A stretch of DNA of 15,945 nt from assembly GCA_905194705.1 (NCBI GenBank), contig CAJJTI010000032.1:1-15945 (forward strand), in the 5' to 3' direction. Below the pieces are notes generated by a model, which did not search any database, had not been told where the DNA came from, and was given only the letters and a program-made list of their open reading frames with translations. The DNA comes from an uncultured Solobacterium sp. Its GTDB lineage: Bacteria > Bacillota_I > Bacilli_A > Erysipelotrichales > Erysipelotrichaceae. Below are positions 6,957 to 15,148 of this stretch, in pieces (position 1 is the stretch's first letter; each line of letters opens with the position of its first letter). Made by a program: the position numbers and the translations under genes.

Positions 6957-8339
6957 CTATTTCTTACTCATTGCTTTTTTAGCACGATTTCGATCAAGAT
7001 ACATTTTACCATATCCAGCTTTATTTACTTGTCTAACTCTACCAATTGCCATATCTGTATCTGGTACATCTTCTGTAGCTGTAGAACCTGCTGCCACAAC
7101 AGCATTTTCCCCAATAGTTACAGGAGCGATTAAATTACAGTTAGAGCCAATAAATGCACCATCTTTAATTACTGTATGATACTTATTTGCACCATCATAA
7201 TTTACTGTAATGACGCCACAGCCAATATTAACTTTAGAACCAACATCACTGTCACCTAAGTATGTTAAGTGTGCACATCTACTGTCTTCGCCAAAGTGTG
7301 TATTCTTAAATTCTACAAAGTTACCAATACGATTCTTTGCTTCAATGACTGAGTTCATTCTGAAATGAGCATATGGACCAATCTGACATTCATCTTTAAC
7401 AATACTGTCAGTAATTTCACTTGCATCAATAAGGCAATGTGAACCAATAGTAGCGTTATTTAGATATGTTCCAGGAGTAACAACTGTGTAATCCCCAATT
7501 GTTGTTTTTCCATAAAAATAAGTATTTGGATAAATTGTTACATCATGACCAAATGTAACATCTGGTCCAACATATGTTGTGTCAGGATTTACAAATGTAA
7601 CACCCTGTCTCATCCATTTCTCATTGATGACTTGTCTCATATATTTATTTGCATGAGCAAGTTCAACGTTATCATTTACACCTTGAACTTCTTCTTCATT
7701 GCTTGCTTCAACAGCGACTACTTTCTTACCATGATTTTTGAATATTTCTACTAAATCTGTAATGTAGTATTCATGTTGAGCATTGTTATCATTAAGTTCA
7801 TCAATATAAGTAAATAACAGTTCGTTATCAAACATGTAGATACCTGTATTGATTTCTTTCACTTCTTTTTCTTCTTGTGTACAGTCTTTCGCTTCAACAA
7901 TTTTTTCTACTTCATTTTGACTGTTACGAATAACTCTTCCATAAGATTTTGCATCTTTAAGCGTTACAGTAAGCACAGCCATATCTGCATCTGTTTCAAA
8001 TAAGCGATTTAATGTTTCTGGTTGAATACATGGTGCATCACCATTTACTACAACCGTTTTTCCTTGTTTATCTTTTAAGAGCTCTTTTGCCTGCTTTACA
8101 GCATGCCCTGTTCCAAGTTGTGGTTCCTGTACAGCGAATTCACATTCACCTTTAAGTTTTTCTTCAACTAGGTCTTTACCATAGCCAACAATCGTCACAA
8201 CATTTTGAACATCAATTTCTTTCAAGTTCTTGATAATAAGACCTACCATTGATACACCGCATACTTCATGTAATACTTTTGGTAAATCCGAATGCATTCT
8301 CGTTCCTTTACCTGCTCCAAGTATAATTGCGTTTTTCAC
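6957..8339 (-). CDS. glmU: Bifunctional GlmU: GlcN-1-P acetyltransferase / GlcNAc-1-P uridyltransferase
   Basis: This 460-residue enzyme makes UDP-GlcNAc, the precursor of peptidoglycan and teichoic acids. The N-terminal uridyltransferase domain has LGAGKGTRM (residues 7-15), PKVLH (20-24), QLGTGHAV (74-81) and the Mg-binding NGD (99-101). The C-terminal left-handed beta-helix (about 250-460) is built from hexapeptide repeats and carries the acetyltransferase residues: Arg327 in AHFR, GNFVEFKN (339-346), catalytic His357 in AHLTYLGD and NYDG (380-383). The usual Lys of SKAxHLTY is Arg354, and NIGAGT is NIGCGV; both are mild departures. The start is GTG (8339), supported by GGAGG 9 bases upstream; no in-frame ATG fits better. 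A TATAAT lies 23 bp upstream. It is first gene of a glmU-prs operon. Confidence 0.97.
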   Translation of the reverse strand: MKNAIILGAGKGTRMHSDLPKVLHEVCGVSMVGLIIKNLKEIDVQNVVTIVGYGKDLVEEKLKGECEFAVQEPQLGTGHAVKQAKELLKDKQGKTVVVNGDAPCIQPETLNRLFETDADMAVLTVTLKDAKSYGRVIRNSQNEVEKIVEAKDCTQEEKEVKEINTGIYMFDNELLFTYIDELNDNNAQHEYYITDLVEIFKNHGKKVVAVEASNEEEVQGVNDNVELAHANKYMRQVINEKWMRQGVTFVNPDTTYVGPDVTFGHDVTIYPNTYFYGKTTIGDYTVVTPGTYLNNATIGSHCLIDASEITDSIVKDECQIGPYAHFRMNSVIEAKNRIGNFVEFKNTHFGEDSRCAHLTYLGDSDVGSKVNIGCGVITVNYDGANKYHTVIKDGAFIGSNCNLIAPVTIGENAVVAAGSTATEDVPDTDMAIGRVRQVNKAGYGKMYLDRNRAKKAMSKK

Positions 8340-8362
8340 TAGATTACGCCTCCATCCTCAAT

Positions 8363-8368
8363 ATTATA
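8363..8368 (-). promoter_or_regulatory. Putative glmU promoter, -10 box
   Basis: On the minus strand a perfect TATAAT lies 23 bases before the glmU GTG, in the 57-bp gap after the M16C peptidase gene. No convincing -35 hexamer was found at 16-18 bp. I see no terminator hairpin between the peptidase stop codon and this site, so read-through from the long upstream operon may also feed glmU-prs. Confidence 0.45.
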
Positions 8369-8396
8369 CAAAATTTTATTTACAATGCCTCATTTC

Positions 8397-11279
8397 TCAG
8401 AGTTTTTCTATATTTTCTTGTGGAATATGGCATGATTTTAACGATTCTTTTGGCCCAACTACTGCAAAAGGCGCTTCTTCTAATGCCTTTTTTAGATCAT
8501 CTTTTATTTCTCTTAAATTTTCTACAGTTGTAGAAAGAATACGATTTCGATTATTTTGTCTATCTTCATAAGTAATACCCATAAAATATAGTCTATCTGC
8601 ACTTCTAATCTTACTTGCTGGTGATTGAAGAGGACTTCCGTGAGCTAAAGTTCCGATAATATATGTAGATAAGTCTTCATGTTCTAAAGTAAATGGTTCA
8701 ATAAACTTGTAGGCATTACGTACTGTTTCAATAGAAGTAGCAGGGCTTGGGTCACGATATGAATAAGAAGAAATTATCCCTGTATTACCCGCACTGAACC
8801 CAGTACCATAAGCACCCTTCTTCACTCTTATTTCATTCCATAAATATTCATAAGTTAAAATATGTCCTAACACACTCATATGTCCCATATATTTTTCTCT
8901 ATCAATAGAAGTAGACATTGCAATATAAGATACTTGTGTTGGTGCAATAATACCAACATTTGCCTTTTTACGTAATGGATAATGAACAATACATCTTTCA
9001 AACTGTTGTTTTGGTAATGTATCAATTACTTTTTCTACAATTAGCAAGTTCTCACTTCCGGAAATACTTGCTGTTAATCGAGAAGAAGTAAAGAAGATAT
9101 CACTATATAAGTAGCATCTGTCAATAAAGTTTTCTATTTCTATATCATAGTTTTCATTTAAGTGAGACATCCATTTCATTGAATAGAACCCACTCATATG
9201 TTCTGTTGCATTACTTGCAGCACTGTTCATTGCTAAAGTGATATTTTGAGCAATGGCATGCCCTGCAGTAGATAATACTTGTCTAGCTGACTCAAGACTT
9301 TGTGATACAAAAGGCTTAATATCTTCTGGTGTAAATTTTGTATGCTGTAATATTTCAAATACCAAGTCCAAGGCATCATCCACTTTATGTTTTAATACAC
9401 TTAATGAGACAACAATCATTGGTTTAGTCGCTGTTAAATCATCTTTTACAGCCACAACTGTACTGCTAATATCAAATGTACCAATATCTCTACGAATGCG
9501 TTTTTGTAGCTCTTCAACATCATACTTTTCTGTTGGCAAGTCACCTAGTAAACGTGCATAGAACGTTACAAGCGGTAAATCATCAATACGAACTCCTGCA
9601 ATAGAAAAGTACAAGTTCATGTAGATAATTCCACTCTTCTCTTTTGGATAGACAAGTACTGGAACACCACCTATTTCTCTAGTTTCCGGTTCAATATGTT
9701 CTGATTCTTTTTTAATATCTTCTAAAGATAGTTTAGGTAATGTGCTAAGAGCTTCTTTAGTGTCTTTTTCTTCTTGCCAAGCATGTAAGTTATTACATAA
9801 TTCAATATATTTATTTGGATTATCCCAACTTGCTTTAGCTTCTTCAAGCTCTTTTTGAACTAATTCTTTTCTTTCTTTAGCAAGTGTCTTGGAAGGTTCA
9901 AATATCATTGTGGATAAATGTTCTTCATCGAGGAAGAACTCTTTTAATAAGTCACTGAAATATGTTGTATTTAACTTACTTCTTAAATCATCATAAATAT
10001 GACCTCTATTTAAATAGATCATTGGATCATCATTATGTAGCCATGACTTTAATGCATCATCCGCAAACATTACACCTGCCGGTTCACTTGGTTCACGATA
10101 GCTGAATTCCATTTGGTTGAGACTTGCTTCTATCATTTCGGTGTCTAATCCTTTATCAATTAGATCCTTGATACTATTAGTGATAACTTCTTTAATTTCT
10201 TTTTCTTTTTCAATATTTGTATTACGTATAACAAGTAATAAATAAGGTTGTAAAATACCATCAATCATAGCAATTTCGGTATCTTCACATAATCCTTTTT
10301 CTAATAATGCTTTCTTTAATACTGATTCATTAGAACCAACTAGTAGGTCCTGTAAAGCACCATAAGCGATATTTTTTTCAACATCCTTGTAGTCCGCAAC
10401 AATCTTTCCATAAGCAATAACCGTTCTATTTGTATCATCTTCATTTTCATCTATTTCATAATTTCTTACTTTTCTAACAGCAGGTAAAATAGATTGATAC
10501 CCTATTGTAAACTCTTCATGATTTTCTGTATATTCTGATAAATATTCACTATCTATCTTTTCTAATACTTTATTAATGTCCATTGAACCATCTAAGAAAA
10601 TATATGCATTAGATGGATGATAATATTTCTTATGTGCATGAATAAAATCTTCATAGCTTAAATGAACAATAGAACTAGGGTCTCCTCCTGATTCATACTT
10701 GTAGCAGGTATCTTTAAATAATGTTGCATTAGCTTCATTAAGTATAATTTCATCAATCGAAGAGAAAGCACCCTGCATCTCACTATAAACAACGCCACTA
10801 TATTCAGGCATCTTATTTTCATCTGTTATTTCATAATGCCAGCCTTCTTGATAGAAAATATTAGGGCAAGTATAAATAGCTGGATGAAATACAGCATCAA
10901 GATATGTATCCATAAGATTCATAAAGTCTTTTTCATTACGACTTGATACTGGGTACATTGTTTTATCAGGATATGTCATTGCATTCAAGAATGTTTGCAT
11001 ACTGCTTTTCAAGAGTTCTACAAATGGTTCTTTCACTGGATATTTCTTAGATCCATTTAATACTGAGTGTTCCAAGATATGAAATACACCTGTATCATTT
11101 TCAGGAATTGTCTTAAATGCGATAGAAAATGTCTTATTTTCATCTTCTCTATCTAAATATAGAAGTCTTGCACCACTTTTAATATGTTTCATCGTGATTA
11201 AATCACAATCACAATCTTCTACTCTTTCTACTTTAGTTATTTCAAATCCATGTATGATATTTCCTGTTTTAAATTCCAT
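8397..11279 (-). CDS. M16C insulinase-family zinc metallopeptidase (presequence-protease type)
   Basis: This is a large clam-shell peptidase of 960 residues, the length expected for the PreP/M16C group, which degrades short peptides inside a closed chamber. The inverted zinc motif HILEH is at residues 67-71, with HSVLNGSKKYP following as in PreP. The distal zinc Glu is probably in the SSIDEIILNEANATLF segment. The C-terminal half has the SYRDPSP stretch typical of the family. No signal peptide is seen, so a cytoplasmic role in peptide turnover is likely. The start is ATG 11279, 5 bases after GGAGG; an in-frame ATG at 11291 actually abuts that ribosome binding site and would add only MEEH. The stop is TGA. 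The gene follows prsW by 42 bp, with a weak hairpin between, and is likely last in the tmk operon. Confidence 0.93.
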   Translation of the reverse strand: MEFKTGNIIHGFEITKVERVEDCDCDLITMKHIKSGARLLYLDREDENKTFSIAFKTIPENDTGVFHILEHSVLNGSKKYPVKEPFVELLKSSMQTFLNAMTYPDKTMYPVSSRNEKDFMNLMDTYLDAVFHPAIYTCPNIFYQEGWHYEITDENKMPEYSGVVYSEMQGAFSSIDEIILNEANATLFKDTCYKYESGGDPSSIVHLSYEDFIHAHKKYYHPSNAYIFLDGSMDINKVLEKIDSEYLSEYTENHEEFTIGYQSILPAVRKVRNYEIDENEDDTNRTVIAYGKIVADYKDVEKNIAYGALQDLLVGSNESVLKKALLEKGLCEDTEIAMIDGILQPYLLLVIRNTNIEKEKEIKEVITNSIKDLIDKGLDTEMIEASLNQMEFSYREPSEPAGVMFADDALKSWLHNDDPMIYLNRGHIYDDLRSKLNTTYFSDLLKEFFLDEEHLSTMIFEPSKTLAKERKELVQKELEEAKASWDNPNKYIELCNNLHAWQEEKDTKEALSTLPKLSLEDIKKESEHIEPETREIGGVPVLVYPKEKSGIIYMNLYFSIAGVRIDDLPLVTFYARLLGDLPTEKYDVEELQKRIRRDIGTFDISSTVVAVKDDLTATKPMIVVSLSVLKHKVDDALDLVFEILQHTKFTPEDIKPFVSQSLESARQVLSTAGHAIAQNITLAMNSAASNATEHMSGFYSMKWMSHLNENYDIEIENFIDRCYLYSDIFFTSSRLTASISGSENLLIVEKVIDTLPKQQFERCIVHYPLRKKANVGIIAPTQVSYIAMSTSIDREKYMGHMSVLGHILTYEYLWNEIRVKKGAYGTGFSAGNTGIISSYSYRDPSPATSIETVRNAYKFIEPFTLEHEDLSTYIIGTLAHGSPLQSPASKIRSADRLYFMGITYEDRQNNRNRILSTTVENLREIKDDLKKALEEAPFAVVGPKESLKSCHIPQENIEKL

Positions 11280-11305
11280 GTGTTCCTCCATTAATAAAAC
11301 TAATC

Positions 11306-11336
11306 AAAAAAGAAGCACCTATTACCCAATATAGGT
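11306..11336 (-). terminator. Weak terminator-like hairpin at the 3' end of prsW
   Basis: On the minus strand ACCTAT and ATAGGT form a 6-bp stem around an 8-base loop that contains the last bases before the prsW stop codon, followed by GCTTC and six T residues. The stem is short and AT-rich, so partial termination before the M16C peptidase gene is the most that can be inferred. Confidence 0.4.
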
Positions 11337-12041
11337 ATCACGTCTAGATGCTTTTTGTATTTTTTTATATACAACAAAATACAACACAATAATAAATGCA
11401 ATATAAATAAGACTTGTAGATTCACTTTCCACCATCAAAATTGCATCATATGCTGTATGAAGTGCTACTGCTAACAAGTAGCTCACTAATAAATAAAATG
11501 TTTTATTTCGACCTTGTACTGACTGTTTTTTTGCAATACTGTAGAAATATCCCATAAATACCGCAAAACTCATATGTCCAGGAATTGCGGTTAAGGCTCT
11601 AGTCAAGGCTATTTCTAGACCATAGCTAAATACATAAATAATATTTTCAATAGCTGCAAAACCTAAAGAAACAGTTACAGCATATACAATGCCATCAAAT
11701 GTATAGTTAAAATTGACATTCTTCCATGTCTTTTTATATAGAAAGAAAAACTTACATCCTTCTTCAATTAAACCAACAAATAAAGCACTGATAATGCCAT
11801 ATTCCATTTGGGTTTGAATATCCAATTCCGGCACAATAAAGTAATCTGCAATAAGTTCTAAGATAATTGCTGGTATTGCACAAAATACACCACACCAGAA
11901 TAATTTTGATAATAGACTAATTGGTTCTTGTTCGATTTTATCATGGCGATAAATATAGACTAATAAGCTAATTGCCGGAACAATTGCCGCAAGAACATAG
12001 ATTGCTAATGTTTGTAGTCCTAAATCAAATAGTAAAAACAT
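11322..12041 (-). CDS. prsW: PrsW-family intramembrane metalloprotease
   Basis: This 239-residue membrane protein has about seven hydrophobic segments. It carries the PrsW family motifs: RHDKIEQEP after the first segment (residues 32-40), EEGCK (93-97), FDGIVYA with GFAAIENIIY (115-136), GHMSF (155-159) and HTAYD (195-199). In B. subtilis PrsW makes the first cut in the anti-sigma factor RsiW; the target here is unknown, since no sigma or anti-sigma gene is in the window. AGGAGG lies 4-5 bases before the ATG and overlaps the TAG stop codon of rsmI, so translation of the two is probably coupled. It sits between rsmI and the M16C peptidase, making a membrane protease next to a cytoplasmic peptidase. 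Family assignment is firm; the symbol is by homology of motifs only. Confidence 0.88.
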   Translation of the reverse strand: MFLLFDLGLQTLAIYVLAAIVPAISLLVYIYRHDKIEQEPISLLSKLFWCGVFCAIPAIILELIADYFIVPELDIQTQMEYGIISALFVGLIEEGCKFFFLYKKTWKNVNFNYTFDGIVYAVTVSLGFAAIENIIYVFSYGLEIALTRALTAIPGHMSFAVFMGYFYSIAKKQSVQGRNKTFYLLVSYLLAVALHTAYDAILMVESESTSLIYIAFIIVLYFVVYKKIQKASRRDTYIG

Positions 12042-12049
12042 ATATCCTC

Positions 12050-12904
12050 CTAGTTATCTTGACTATGTACTAGTTCATATACTCTATTCTTTGGAATATT
12101 TAATTTCTTCGCTGTTTGTTTTACAGCATCAGATGTAGACATACCTCTAGAAATTGCTTCTCTAACAGTGTCTAGAATAAATCCTGCATCAATATCTTTT
12201 TTAGGTTCATCACTATTACCAGCAATGCAGATAACCATTTCCCCTTTTAAACCATCAACTTCTTCAAGTATTTCAGATATTGTGCCGCGTAAAAATTCTT
12301 CATGTACTTTAGTTAACTCTCTTGCTAAAGAACACTCTCTATCACCTAATACTTCTAAACAGGCTTTAAGCATCTTTTCAATACGATGAGGAGCTTCATA
12401 GAAAACTAGTGTCATTGGATAGTTAACATATTCCTGTAGTTTCTTTTTGCATAATGAAGAACTTGGTGGTAAAAAACCAATAAAGATAAATGGTTGTACG
12501 ATTAAGCCACTGGCTACTAAGGCATTTAGCATAGCATTACAGCCTGATATTGGTACAACATTATATCCTTGTTCAGTTGCTTTTCTAACTACTCTTTGAC
12601 CAGGATCAGACATTAAAGGATATCCTGCATCTGTAATTAAAGCGACATTTTGGCCTTTTGACAAAAGATTAATCAAACCATCAGCTGAACTTTCTTCATT
12701 AAAATTCTGATATGCTACAAGTCTTTTATGAATATCAAAATGTTTTAGTAGTTGTCCTGAAGTACGTGTATCTTCACAAGCAATAACATCAACACTGTTT
12801 AAAACATCTATCGCTCTTGGTGTCATCTCAGAAAGATTGCCAATAGGAGTAGGCACTAGAAATAATGTTGGTTTTTCATTTTCAAAACTCTTTTGTCTTT
12901 TCAT
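12050..12904 (-). CDS. rsmI: 16S rRNA (cytidine-1402-2'-O)-methyltransferase
   Basis: The enzyme uses S-adenosylmethionine to methylate the 2'-O of C1402 in the decoding centre of 16S rRNA. It belongs to the tetrapyrrole methylase fold family: LVPTPIGNLSEMTPRAI (residues 16-32), ACEDTRTSGQLL (42-53), ITDAGYPLMSDPG (90-102), SGCNA (120-124) and FYEAPHRI (168-175). The usual DAGTPxxSDPG reads DAGYPLMSDPG and the usual SGPSA reads SGCNA, both mild variants. A small C-terminal helical segment (about 243-284) may be a winged helix. At 284 residues it is of normal length. The ATG is only 2 bases after the ricT stop codon and has a poor ribosome binding site (AGAAAG), so translation likely depends on ricT. 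Confidence 0.95.
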   Translation of the reverse strand: MKRQKSFENEKPTLFLVPTPIGNLSEMTPRAIDVLNSVDVIACEDTRTSGQLLKHFDIHKRLVAYQNFNEESSADGLINLLSKGQNVALITDAGYPLMSDPGQRVVRKATEQGYNVVPISGCNAMLNALVASGLIVQPFIFIGFLPPSSSLCKKKLQEYVNYPMTLVFYEAPHRIEKMLKACLEVLGDRECSLARELTKVHEEFLRGTISEILEEVDGLKGEMVICIAGNSDEPKKDIDAGFILDTVREAISRGMSTSDAVKQTAKKLNIPKNRVYELVHSQDN

Positions 12905-12906
12905 TT

Positions 12907-14073
12907 TTACGCATCTTTCTTCTTTGCCTTAAAGCTTCTTACCGTAATATTAGCAGCCTTTTCAGGTTGTTTTGGTTCTTTAGGTTTACGGTTTTGTTGA
13001 GGACGATTGTTATATCGTGTATCTTTCTTCTTATCTTTCTTGTTACTATTTTGATTTTGTGGCTTTGATTTTTCTTCATTAGTTTTAACAACAGGTTCTT
13101 CTTTTTTACTTTCTTTAGAAATTGAAGAAATTGGAATATTAGTTGTTGTTACATCTTGTTTAATTTGTTTGATTCTTTCTTTTTTCACATTGTCATTAGA
13201 GTGTTTAATTGATACACCTTTACGAACAATAGCTTTTTCTTTTAGCTCATCTGTAGATAATGTTAAGAACTTATCATAATTTTCAATCTTAGCTTCTTTA
13301 CTGATGACATTTAATGAAGTAACTCTGAATAATTCACCTTCATATTCAACATGTGCACCAACTTTTGGTAATCCTTCATTTAGTTCTGTATAAATATCAT
13401 TTTCATACTTTAAGCAACACATCAGTTTTCCACACATTCCTGATAGTTTCTCAATATTTAAAGCTAATTGTTGATTCTTGGCCATGTTTATAGAAATATT
13501 ATCAAAGCGGCTCTTAAATCTTGAGCAACAACATTCCATACCACATAAGCCAATACCACCAACCATCTTGGCCTGGTCTCTTTCACCGATTTGTCTTAAT
13601 TCAATACGACAATGTAATCTTGCTCCAAGTCTTTTCAATAATTCTCTAAAATCAACTCTTTCATCAGCTGTATATACAAATAAAACCTTAGAGCGATCTA
13701 ATAAATATGAACAACTCAACAAGTGCATATTCAGCTCTAAATCTCTTATTTCTTCTTCACATATTTTTATCGCTTCTTTTGAATAAGTTTTGTTATCTTC
13801 GTAATTTTGTTTATCTTCTTCAGTAGCTAAACGAAGTACGGGACGTAATGGGTGTCTACTTGGAAACTTTTCTGTACTGACGCTAGGAGCTTGTACAATT
13901 CCCATCTCGATTCCTTGTATCGTTTCTACAACAACATAATCACCTGTATTAAAATCAGGATTTTCTGTTCCAAAAGAATATGGCTTTCCTGTATTTGTAA
14001 ATTTAACTGGTACAACAAAGGAATACTTCACTTGTTCTTCTACAGTAGTCGTTTCTTCAATGACTTCTTCCAT
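12907..14073 (-). CDS. ricT: PSP1-domain protein RicT (YaaT) with long basic tail
   Basis: In B. subtilis RicT joins RicA and RicF in the Fe-S-containing Y-complex, which promotes RNase Y-dependent mRNA maturation and affects sporulation and competence. The PSP1 domain runs from about residue 15 to 290. Its cysteine ligands are clear: GLCGMECCC (C177, C181-C183) and MCGKLMCC (C214, C219, C220), each giving a CxxxxCC pattern. Residues 290-388 form an added tail rich in Lys, Asn, Gln and Pro, predicted disordered and strongly basic, ending VRSFKAKKKDA; B. subtilis RicT is about 275 residues, so this is an extension of about 100. GGAGG lies 9 bases before the ATG, inside the end of holB; the two genes overlap by 17 bp. 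Neither RicA nor RicF is in this window. Confidence 0.94.
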   Translation of the reverse strand: MEEVIEETTTVEEQVKYSFVVPVKFTNTGKPYSFGTENPDFNTGDYVVVETIQGIEMGIVQAPSVSTEKFPSRHPLRPVLRLATEEDKQNYEDNKTYSKEAIKICEEEIRDLELNMHLLSCSYLLDRSKVLFVYTADERVDFRELLKRLGARLHCRIELRQIGERDQAKMVGGIGLCGMECCCSRFKSRFDNISINMAKNQQLALNIEKLSGMCGKLMCCLKYENDIYTELNEGLPKVGAHVEYEGELFRVTSLNVISKEAKIENYDKFLTLSTDELKEKAIVRKGVSIKHSNDNVKKERIKQIKQDVTTTNIPISSISKESKKEEPVVKTNEEKSKPQNQNSNKKDKKKDTRYNNRPQQNRKPKEPKQPEKAANITVRSFKAKKKDA

Positions 14074-15148
14074 ATTTTATTTCCTCCATTTCATATATTG
14101 CCTGATCCAGCAATAAATTCAAATCATTTGTACGATTGCACAAATTCAATTCTTTTTGTGTTATTTCAAGTAGTTTTACTCTTTGTATATTCGTACTACG
14201 TTCTTTTTCTTTTTGTAAAGCATATGCATACCAGTCTGGAGCATCTTTTAATTCCACAAAGGTATCTTTATAAAACTGCCCTAAAAGCATTAAAAACATC
14301 TTAACCAAATCGATATTTTCATCTTTTGCATTACCATCTGTATCTTTTACCTGCACTTTATAACGTACATCATAATCAACTAACAGAAGTCTTGGATTGC
14401 CTTTTACACCAATATATTGTTTCAACATCGTTTTAGCATTTTGATATGCATTACTCACAACTATCGACATATAATCTTTTGTTTTAGAGACAACTCTAGT
14501 TAATAAGAAAGCATCTTCTTCATCTATCCCTTCTTGAAGTGCAACATTTAAACAAGTCTCTTTCTTTAATGGATGAAATGGCACAAGTACACATCTTGAT
14601 ATTACTGTAGGCAGTAATTTATCAATATGGTCAGTTGTTAAAATCGCATATACATTTTCTTCCGGTTCTTCCAAGAATTTAAGTAATGCATTCATCGCTG
14701 AAATACTCATATTTTCTGTGCAGTCAATCAAATATAGTTTTCGACTGCCTTTTTCAACACTTGTCTTAGAAAATAAAGACTGAATTTCACTTATTTCATC
14801 TTTAGAAATAGCTTCTTTGCGATATCCATTCAAATAGATAAAATCAGGATATTTTAGTGTTGCAATTCTACTAGCAATATTACGTTTTTCTTCATTTAAT
14901 TCTTCTTCATGAATTAGAGCATTTTCTTCAAGTAAAATACTTTGAGCAAACAAAATACCTGCTTCTTTTTTTAAACATCCTTCCGGTCCAGAAAAAAGAT
15001 ATGCATGTGAAACTTCATTTTCTTTTAATGCTTGATTCATCATGCGATATACAACAGATTCGTTATCTTTTAATAGTTTTCGATTTGCAATTCTATCTGT
15101 GTATTCTTTTTCTAAACCTTCAGTAACAGAAACAGTATTTTTAGGCAT
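14057..15148 (-). CDS. holB: DNA polymerase III delta-prime subunit
   Basis: This is the clamp-loader delta' subunit, which helps load the sliding clamp onto primed DNA. The AAA+ core is visible: VSHAYLFSGPEG (residues 46-57) with a degenerate Walker A lacking GK(T/S), YLIDCTENM (139-147) as a changed Walker B, NALLKFLEEP (153-162), and the SRC motif (184-186) that supplies the arginine finger. An inactive ATP site with an intact SRC is usual for delta'. The 363 residues include about 30 before the usual N-terminal start of the family. The ATG (15148) has GGAG 7 bases upstream and overlaps the tmk stop by 8 bp, supporting this start. The 3' end overlaps ricT by 17 bp. Stop is TGA. Symbol by homology and position after tmk. 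Confidence 0.93.
   Translation of the reverse strand: MPKNTVSVTEGLEKEYTDRIANRKLLKDNESVVYRMMNQALKENEVSHAYLFSGPEGCLKKEAGILFAQSILLEENALIHEEELNEEKRNIASRIATLKYPDFIYLNGYRKEAISKDEISEIQSLFSKTSVEKGSRKLYLIDCTENMSISAMNALLKFLEEPEENVYAILTTDHIDKLLPTVISRCVLVPFHPLKKETCLNVALQEGIDEEDAFLLTRVVSKTKDYMSIVVSNAYQNAKTMLKQYIGVKGNPRLLLVDYDVRYKVQVKDTDGNAKDENIDLVKMFLMLLGQFYKDTFVELKDAPDWYAYALQKEKERSTNIQRVKLLEITQKELNLCNRTNDLNLLLDQAIYEMEEIKYGRSH

Noticed and set aside
8230..8571. Plus-strand frame across the glmU-M16C junction
   Set aside because: It reads through both real genes and their control region, and shows no domain motif or usable ribosome binding site.
13852..14304. Plus-strand frame of 150 codons opposite ricT and holB
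   Set aside because: It spans the overlap of two well-supported minus-strand genes; its composition is that of reverse-complemented Lys/Glu-rich coding DNA.
14984..15007. Loss of Walker A lysine in HolB as damage
   Set aside because: Delta-prime subunits normally lack ATPase activity and have a degenerate P-loop; the SRC motif is intact.
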